A stretch of 64,000 bases of DNA, from the NCBI GenBank assembly GCA_022072225.1, contig JAJVIC010000009.1, positions 920,482 to 984,481 of the forward strand, written 5' to 3'. The position numbers and the translations under genes are program-made. Shown piece by piece: positions 58,600 through 64,000 of this stretch (position 1 is its first letter; every line of letters begins with the position of its first letter). The notes beneath the pieces were generated by a model. That model was given only the letters and a program-made list of their open reading frames with translations. It made no database searches and was not told the DNA's origin. Origin of the DNA: Bacteroidia bacterium. GTDB lineage: Bacteria; Bacteroidota; Bacteroidia; SXHM01.

Positions 58600-60648
58600 T
58601 TAAAATGAAAAACTAATGTTCAGGTATCCGTTGATACCTTGTTGCGGAATGCCGCCCCAGGTAAGGTGAGTGCGGTAACGTTTATCGAGCAGATTTTCTA
58701 TACCTGCATTAAGTGTAATTTTTTTCTCTCCAATCGGGAAGAAATAACCTGCCCTCACATTAATGATGGAATAATCTGCAGTGGTACGTTCTCCAAATTC
58801 GGGATTAATGCGGTGTTGTGCTGCTGCACTTTCGCATTCAAGCATAACAAACCCGCGCTGATGCAGCCATTTTACACTGCTGATGTTTTTAAACGGAGCT
58901 ATGAGCGGCAGCGGATTTCCACCAACAATTTCGCCATGTGTGTAGGACGAAACCGATGAAAGTTTTACCATTTTTACGGGAGAGTAGGAGAGTTCTAAAT
59001 TTCCGCCTGTCATAAAAGTTTCCGGAATATTTTTTGAAAATTTAACTCCGTTGGCATTGATGGTCATGGCATCCATCGTATTGTCCTTCGCTCCCAGAAT
59101 GTAATCGAACAGGCGGTAATAAAAACCTGTAAAACGCAGCTCTGCTTTTTCGTGCTTCCATTGCACTCCGGCATCAGCCTGAGCGGCTTTTTCGTTTTTA
59201 ATGTTCACGTTGCCGATATAATCATAGCCGTCATACGCATTGAAAATGTAAAAACCGTATTGCTCGGTAAGTGATGGCGCTCTTTCGGTATAGCCTGCTG
59301 TAACCCATGCCGATACTGATTTGCTTACAGTTCGCATATAACTTACACTTATTACTTTCAGCAGGCGATGATTGGGTTTTGAAACATCTTGGTTAAAAAC
59401 ACTGGCTTGCTGCACACCGAATTCGTCCATTACTTGGGTGTTCAGATATTCCAGACGTGCATTGATGCTCAGTCTGTTTTTGCCAGATAGTTCAATCACA
59501 TCCTGCACAAAAATACCGACATCCAGTTTGTCAACATCGGGCCATGTAAGCATAAACATCTCTGCTTCATTAACGGGATACATAGTCATTTCTGCTCGTG
59601 CATTGCTGTGATAGCCATCGGTGCGCAGCGTTATTCGGTGCTTATTCTTTTTAATCTGTGTATCGAAATAACCGCCAAAAGTTTTGGTGGTTCCGGGCAT
59701 ATCCATGTGTATAGCCACATTGGGACGCTTGGTATCGTCCATACTATGCGAAACAGAATTGCCGTAAAGTTTCACTTCATATTTTTCCACTACTCCGTGA
59801 CATGGAAGATGTTGATATGTAAGTCCGAAAATACGAGCCTTGGCATATAGCACATCCATGGGCAAAGCGGCATAGCCGATGTTATAACCCTCGTCCATAA
59901 TTAAATCAAATCGCAGCACATCATTATCGGTAGGCATGTATTTACCCGAAACCGAACCGTTCCATTTTTCAAACTGCGTGTAATTGATCTCTTTGCCTCC
60001 TCCTGCACGGTAGTTTTGAAATTTGCGGTAAACGCCATTGGTCATTAACGCCCAACGTTTACTGCTGTAGTTGAGCATGAAAAGAGCATTGGCTCCCAGC
60101 GATGCAGATTGAAATCCCATTCCTGCTTCACCGCTGAATTTCTTTGCAGGATTTATGGTTGCTCCGTTGGTTTCCATATTTACTGAACCGCCAATGCCCG
60201 AGCCATACATACTGCCTGCTGCTCCGTGCTGAACAGCAACCGACTTCATGTTGTTAGGTTCTACATACGATGTGATTGGGTCCATTTTATCGGTGCAGGC
60301 ACCGAATATTTTCATTCCGTCAATGGTAAGGTTAAGGCGGTCTGATGCCATTCCGTTAAGCACCGGTTCAAAAGCAAAATTCCCTCTCTTGATGAGTGAT
60401 ATTCTGCTGTTCTTTTCCAACAATGCATCAGTAGCTGAAAAACGGTTGAGCGAATAATTTTCTTTAACAGTTGGTTTGCAACTGCATTCGCCAATGCAGT
60501 CGCATGATGGCTTTACAAGAACTTCATTCAGCCCGATAATACGCTCGGTTATATTGCCTTCCATGAAAAACAGAATACTGTCTTGCTGCTGGGCAATTGC
60601 CTGAGAACTTATCAGAATAAAGAAAATCTTGTAAGCCAGTCTGTGCAT
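58600..60648 (-). CDS. TonB-dependent outer-membrane receptor, OprC/NosA copper-type
   Basis: 682 aa with a signal peptide (1-19, AIA-QQQ). A Cys-rich segment CDCIGECSCKP lies at ~49-59. The plug domain (~65-170) has LNGMASDRLNLTIDGMKIFGACTDKMDPITSYVEP and VQHGAAGSMYGSGIGGSVNME. A 22-strand beta-barrel follows. GACTDKMDP with the C-x-x-x-M pair is the signature of copper-binding OprC/NosA receptors. It imports copper or a copper chelate across the outer membrane using TonB energy. It is flanked by lipoproteins with Met/His motifs. Confidence 0.9.
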   Translation of the reverse strand: MHRLAYKIFFILISSQAIAQQQDSILFFMEGNITERIIGLNEVLVKPSCDCIGECSCKPTVKENYSLNRFSATDALLEKNSRISLIKRGNFAFEPVLNGMASDRLNLTIDGMKIFGACTDKMDPITSYVEPNNMKSVAVQHGAAGSMYGSGIGGSVNMETNGATINPAKKFSGEAGMGFQSASLGANALFMLNYSSKRWALMTNGVYRKFQNYRAGGGKEINYTQFEKWNGSVSGKYMPTDNDVLRFDLIMDEGYNIGYAALPMDVLYAKARIFGLTYQHLPCHGVVEKYEVKLYGNSVSHSMDDTKRPNVAIHMDMPGTTKTFGGYFDTQIKKNKHRITLRTDGYHSNARAEMTMYPVNEAEMFMLTWPDVDKLDVGIFVQDVIELSGKNRLSINARLEYLNTQVMDEFGVQQASVFNQDVSKPNHRLLKVISVSYMRTVSKSVSAWVTAGYTERAPSLTEQYGFYIFNAYDGYDYIGNVNIKNEKAAQADAGVQWKHEKAELRFTGFYYRLFDYILGAKDNTMDAMTINANGVKFSKNIPETFMTGGNLELSYSPVKMVKLSSVSSYTHGEIVGGNPLPLIAPFKNISSVKWLHQRGFVMLECESAAAQHRINPEFGERTTADYSIINVRAGYFFPIGEKKITLNAGIENLLDKRYRTHLTWGGIPQQGINGYLNISFSF

Positions 60649-60656
60649 GTTACGGT

Positions 60657-61472
60657 TTAAAAAGTAACAACAAAATAGGAGGTTGTGTCAACTGCCTCGC
60701 TGCCATCCATTATTCGGAGATTGATATTCCATTCACCTGTCATAGTAAAGTTTACCTGTCCTTTGTAGTGACCATTTCCGGTGTGTATTGGGTTTACATT
60801 ATTAGGCGAACCATGTCCCATAGAAGGCATTTCGGGTTCAATCTCAACTGTGTAATTTTCTGCCGGAGGAAACGACATCATTGTTTCCTTACGGTGCAAA
60901 GTGATTTCAAAATCGTTCATACCTACTTTTGGTTCCTGAGGCTGCACATAGGAGATAACTATTTTGCTGCCATCATTCAGGGCGGTGATTACACTGGTTC
61001 TAGTAAGCGTTGGAGATTTTACGGCAAAAGCTATGCGAGCTGTCCCTTCATTATTTGTTGCCAAATCTTTTGCTGTTACGTCTAATGTCCAACCCATATC
61101 GGCAGGCATTTGAAAAACAACTGCACAAGGGAACAAGCCATTTATTGCTGCAGTGCTTGAAGGATTTTCAAACGGAGCGGCATGTCCCATCATTTCCATT
61201 TGAGGAAGCAGTGTTATTTTAGCATTAGAGATAACTTCACTTGAAGCCGAGTCGCGCAGTTCAATAAACAGGTTGCTGTAAGCAGAATAAAGCGAGTCGG
61301 AAGCATATAGTTTTACTAACATGCTGCCTTGGTTGGTATAAGCCTGCCCCACAAAAACAAGGCCTTCGGTATTGGATGGATCGGGATCCGGATCGTTGTC
61401 TTTTTTACATCCGGTAAGTATTGAAGATAGTATCAGCACTCCTGCAAAAAGGAGTTTCATTAAAGAGTTCAT
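60657..61472 (-). CDS. lipoprotein with two YtkA/FixH-like domains (possible Cu binding)
   Basis: 271 aa. Lipoprotein signal with lipobox LTGC (Cys ~22), then KKDNDPDPDPSN. Two related domains each contain a Met/His cluster: PQMEMMGHAAPFENPSSTAAINGLFPCAVVFQMPADMGWTLDV (~90-132) and PEMPSMGHGSPNNVNPIHTGNGHYKGQVNFTMTGEWNINLRI (~215-255). The GH-x-x-P...G-x-Y/F...F-x-M-x-G-x-W pattern is that of YtkA-like/FixH copper-related domains. It is probably a surface or periplasmic copper-handling lipoprotein. It overlaps the receptor operon (8 bp gap). Confidence 0.85.
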   Translation of the reverse strand: MNSLMKLLFAGVLILSSILTGCKKDNDPDPDPSNTEGLVFVGQAYTNQGSMLVKLYASDSLYSAYSNLFIELRDSASSEVISNAKITLLPQMEMMGHAAPFENPSSTAAINGLFPCAVVFQMPADMGWTLDVTAKDLATNNEGTARIAFAVKSPTLTRTSVITALNDGSKIVISYVQPQEPKVGMNDFEITLHRKETMMSFPPAENYTVEIEPEMPSMGHGSPNNVNPIHTGNGHYKGQVNFTMTGEWNINLRIMDGSEAVDTTSYFVVTF

Positions 61473-61548
61473 TTTTAAAGATATTAATTGATTAAACGTA
61501 AAGAAACAGTTTTCGGCAAACAGCCAAAAACAAGACGTAAGAAATCAA

Positions 61549-61914
61549 TTAAGCCTTGGGCGGATGGAATACAGAGATGCTGCTGTTTTGCGGCAAAAGC
61601 GTAACGTGTGAGATGGGGTAATTTCTTACAGTTTCTATAGGAATGAAAAAAACGAAAGTGCCTTCGCTGAATAAATTCACTTCAAACTTTTCTTTACTGC
61701 TGCCTGTTGGTGTGTTTTCCTTTTTATCTTCTTTCTGTAGTTCTTTTTTTAGGTGGCATTTACCTTCGCAGTGCAGTTCTTTTTTCTCTTTGTTTTCGCA
61801 CAGCACGTTGGAGATGTAATCTTTATTTACCTCATAATTCAAATAAATAAAACTGCGTGTAAACGACTGCACTAAGAAAAGGAAAGCGAGCGATATGGTA
61901 AGTGCTGTTTTCAA
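61549..61914 (-). CDS. small membrane-anchored Cys/His protein of copper locus
   Basis: 121 aa from TTG 61914. One N-terminal hydrophobic helix (~3-24), then NYEVNKDYISNVLCENKEKKELHCEGKCHLKKEL with the pattern C-x9-C-x3-C-H, followed by a highly charged Lys/Glu stretch and a beta-rich C-terminus ending VFHPPKA. The Cys/His cluster could bind Cu(I) or Zn. Small proteins of this pattern are seen near TonB receptors in Bacteroidota; the function is not established. Confidence 0.75.
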   Translation of the reverse strand: MKTALTISLAFLFLVQSFTRSFIYLNYEVNKDYISNVLCENKEKKELHCEGKCHLKKELQKEDKKENTPTGSSKEKFEVNLFSEGTFVFFIPIETVRNYPISHVTLLPQNSSISVFHPPKA

Positions 61915-61938
61915 AACGGGCGCAAGTTAAGCATCAAT

Positions 61939-62682
61939 TTAATTGGCGTTAAATTTTTCTTCCAGTATAATGGCTTTCGGGAAGAGTATGTTATTTTCCA
62001 GATGGATATGACGGTGTAAATCTTCTCTGAATTCGGCCATGCTGTTGTAAAGCAGTTTGTAACTGTTGCAAGCCCACTCGGGCAGCGTAAATGAACTGCT
62101 GAGTAAATAAATCTCTTCGAGCAGTTCGCCTGCTGCTTCGTGTTCTTTTTCCATCATGGCAATGGGATTTTTTACTGTTCCGAAATGGGCCTTTACATTT
62201 TCTGCGCGACCTTCGGAAACGGCTACCATTTTTTTGATGTAGGGAAACAGCACCAATTCTTCTTTTTGCATGTGGGGAGCAAGTTCATTCACCACCTCGG
62301 TCCACAACTCATTTATTTTAACCAATTCGGGAGCGTGCTCACCATGCACACGTGCTACTTTTTCGGCCAGTTCGCTGATTACAGGCATGTTTTGTTTTAC
62401 ATAGGTGTGATGAATGTTTTCAATATAATCAGCGAGAAAATCAATCTTCCACTTATCGGGGTTTATTTCTGGAAAAGGATTATTGCGGCTCATTAGGTCA
62501 ATCAGTTCTTCTTGAATTCTGTCCACATTTACATTCTTTTCTTCGCAGGCTTTTTGCAGGGTTTTCTTACCGCCACAGCAGAAGTCGATTCCGTTGCGTT
62601 TTAAAATTTTGGCGGCACGGATATCTTCGCGTACTATTTCACCTATGGTTTGGTGGCTGAAGCTGGTTTCTATTACTGACAT
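61939..62682 (-). CDS. ric: iron-sulfur cluster repair di-iron protein (Ric/YtfE/ScdA)
   Basis: 247 aa. The N-terminal ScdA_N domain (~5-70) contains IDFCCGGKKTL. The C-terminal hemerythrin-like domain (~80-240) supplies His and Glu ligands: YIENIHHTYV, HGEHAPEL, HMQKEELVLFPYI, MMEKEHEAAGELL, LHRHIHLENNILFP. Ric proteins repair Fe-S clusters damaged by nitric oxide or oxidants. It is the first gene of a minus-strand run (24 bp before the Cys/His gene) that includes the copper receptor, which links nitrosative stress and copper here. Confidence 0.93.
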   Translation of the reverse strand: MSVIETSFSHQTIGEIVREDIRAAKILKRNGIDFCCGGKKTLQKACEEKNVNVDRIQEELIDLMSRNNPFPEINPDKWKIDFLADYIENIHHTYVKQNMPVISELAEKVARVHGEHAPELVKINELWTEVVNELAPHMQKEELVLFPYIKKMVAVSEGRAENVKAHFGTVKNPIAMMEKEHEAAGELLEEIYLLSSSFTLPEWACNSYKLLYNSMAEFREDLHRHIHLENNILFPKAIILEEKFNAN

Positions 62683-62700
62683 GTCTTAAAATTTTTGGTA

Positions 62701-62745
62701 AAAGTAGACATGCAGGTCTTTTATTAAACTGATTTTTGTCAGTTT
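62701..62745 (-). promoter_or_regulatory. candidate operator and promoter of ric
   Basis: A dyad AAACTGA-N6-TCAGTTT (62726-62745) lies ~17 bases upstream of the near-consensus -7 box TACTTTTA (62708-62701), itself 18 bases before the ATG at 62682. The position suits an activator or a repressor. The regulator is unknown. Confidence 0.45.
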
Positions 62746-62770
62746 GCAATCTGATAAAAATCAAATAACT

Positions 62771-64000
62771 CTAAACAGAGATTGAGCCTTTTCTGAAATC
62801 GGTTTTTCCGAGAATTGCGTTAATCAAAAAGGGTTTCCCTTGTTTGTTGGCTTCGCGTGCTTTTGCCACCGCATCAGCTAACTGCGACAGGTCTGTAATT
62901 TTTATTCCATCGCCTCCATAGCCTTTTGCTACTTCGTGGTAATCGGTAAAAGCTAAATCAGTTGCTACGCTGTCTCCCAGAAAATCAACCTGATCGCGGG
63001 CAATCTGTGCCCAACTTGCATCGTTGCCGATTAAAGCAATCACCGGAATTTTATGTCGTGCAAACGTGTCGAACTCTGCAAGCGTGTATGCACTTGAGCC
63101 ATCACCATAAATAATCCATGTTTCTTCATCGGGCCGGCACAGTTTTGCGCCTGCTGCAAAACCGCCACCAACGCCAAGCGTTCCGAAAACACCCGGGTCG
63201 AGCCATGACAAGGGAGAGCGAGGATGCAGGATGTAAGAAGCGGTAGCAACAAAATCACCGCCATCGGCAACAAGCATTGTTTTCTCAGGCAGCATTTTTT
63301 CCAGTTCGCGGAACAGCGCAACCGGATTTATTCCCTCTGTTTTTTCTTCCGCCTTTTTGGTGATTTCCGTTTCGCGTGCTTCATCGCTTTTGTGCAGTTG
63401 GTCAAGCCACTGTTTCCGGTCGTTTTGTTTCAGTAAGGTATTTTGCGAAAGTGAAATCAGAAAATCACCGGGTTCACCATGAACAGCAATCTGGGGTTTG
63501 CGGTTTTTATACAATTCTTCATGTGAACGGTTTACTGAAATCAGCTTTACTTTTGAAGAAATGTGTCTTCCGTAATCCATTCTGAAATCGCAGGGAACTC
63601 CTGAAAGTAAAACCAGGTCGGCTTCGCGCAGTGCCACTTTTCGGTTGTGGCGTGCCTGTAATTCATGGTCGGCACCTAATAAACCGCGGGCCATTCCGCT
63701 TAGGTAAACAGGTACTCCTAATTTTTTAACAGCTTCAGCAATAGCCGCAGCGTTTTGAGCCTGCAGCATGGTTTGCGAACCGATTACCATCAGCGGTTTC
63801 TTAGCTGCATTTAACGCTTCAGCTACCTTGTTTTCATTGCCTTTGCTGTGTGCAGGCGCTTTGGCTTGCTGCCTGCTGAATAGTTTTCCCCATTTGTCTT
63901 TTCCGCTGAAAGTCCGGTCGAGGTGAAATTTTAAATAGTAATGTTCCGCTTTTTTTGTCAGCGGATAATCTTTCGGGTCTTTGTTAACGCCATACCACTC
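62771..64000 (-). CDS. thiamine-diphosphate-dependent enzyme, partial (acetolactate-synthase-like)
   Basis: The open frame continues to the window edge, so the N-terminus (including the ThDP Glu and pyrimidine domain) is missing; ~409 residues are visible. The middle domain has MVIGSQTML...KKLGVPVYLSGMARGLLG, and the C-terminal ThDP domain has VADGGDFVATASYILHPRSPLSWLDPGVFGTLGVGGGFAAGAK and the motif YGDGSSAYTLAEFDTFARHKIPVIALIGND (GDGS ... N, which binds Mg-ThDP). It resembles acetolactate-synthase-like proteins such as ILVBL or 2-hydroxyacyl-CoA lyases. The substrate is uncertain. Stop is TAG at 62771. Confidence 0.85.
   Translation of the reverse strand, partial: EWYGVNKDPKDYPLTKKAEHYYLKFHLDRTFSGKDKWGKLFSRQQAKAPAHSKGNENKVAEALNAAKKPLMVIGSQTMLQAQNAAAIAEAVKKLGVPVYLSGMARGLLGADHELQARHNRKVALREADLVLLSGVPCDFRMDYGRHISSKVKLISVNRSHEELYKNRKPQIAVHGEPGDFLISLSQNTLLKQNDRKQWLDQLHKSDEARETEITKKAEEKTEGINPVALFRELEKMLPEKTMLVADGGDFVATASYILHPRSPLSWLDPGVFGTLGVGGGFAAGAKLCRPDEETWIIYGDGSSAYTLAEFDTFARHKIPVIALIGNDASWAQIARDQVDFLGDSVATDLAFTDYHEVAKGYGGDGIKITDLSQLADAVAKAREANKQGKPFLINAILGKTDFRKGSISV

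Overview
The window comes from a member of the Bacteroidota. Three things in the sequence say so. Many secreted proteins end in type IX secretion (T9SS) sorting domains, both type A (YPNP...) and type B (gliding-motility-associated, CHU_C-like). There are SprB and PKD repeats, a GH92 mannosidase and a GldL-like membrane protein. At least 16 genes have an intergenic TANNTTTG box, the Bacteroidota -7 promoter element, 6-66 bases before the start codon. I used these boxes to choose between alternative starts. There is no rRNA, tRNA, CRISPR array, prophage or insertion sequence. Genes are packed tightly, and convergent genes are often separated by 0-25 bp.

Layout. 1-800: a decayed or frameshifted heptad-repeat gene with a 125-bp tandem array. 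0.8-5.5 kb: a large lectin/PKD adhesin and a secreted alpha/beta hydrolase. 5.8-10.3 kb: a MacAB-like ABC efflux operon (ATPase, two permeases, adaptor). 10.4-14 kb: a giant LamG/SprB/PKD adhesin. 14-16.3 kb: an unknown 318-aa protein, a 42-bp repeat array and a Crp/Fnr-type regulator with matching upstream dyads. 16.3-19.6 kb: secreted and lipoproteins. 19.7-25.9 kb: sulfatase, fused isobutyryl-CoA mutase (IcmF) and L,D-transpeptidase. 26-30.6 kb: an Mla-type lipid transport operon that also encodes a coiled-coil protein and a UbiB-family kinase-like protein. 30.7-34.7 kb: carbamoyltransferase plus a 49-aa partner, divergent from a methyltransferase and a glycosyltransferase. 34.7-41.4 kb: unknown secreted protein, GldL-like protein, GH92, Mrr-type endonuclease, DUF2141 and a DNRLRE-like protein. 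41.4-48.3 kb: DUF1015, serA, serC, DUF4476, an unknown protein, ferredoxin, and a divergent acyl-CoA reductase. 48.4-55.6 kb: endonuclease III, sodium symporter, BNR protein, secreted CxxC-repeat protein and PaaZ. 55.7-62.7 kb: a propeller lipoprotein, a frameshifted gene, and a likely copper-uptake locus (OprC/NosA-like receptor, YtkA-like and DUF4625-like lipoproteins, a small Cys protein) next to the di-iron repair protein Ric. From 62.8 kb a partial ThDP-dependent enzyme runs off the window.

The most unusual feature is a dense set of dispersed palindromic repeats, some of which sit in frame inside conserved genes. Two copies of one family are read in opposite orientations inside icmF and paaZ, as inter-domain linkers. 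A GC hairpin precedes the icmF P-loop. A fragment of a third family lies in the sulfatase. This resembles the Rickettsia palindromic elements in principle. A second notable observation is a TGTTAG-N4-CTAAC dyad with Fnr-box geometry. It occurs twice, each time exactly 23 bp before a YCCTTTGTA promoter element: once upstream of the Crp/Fnr-type gene and once upstream of the unknown operon beyond it. A third is that three tandem arrays have periods close to multiples of 21 bp (125, 42 and 21).
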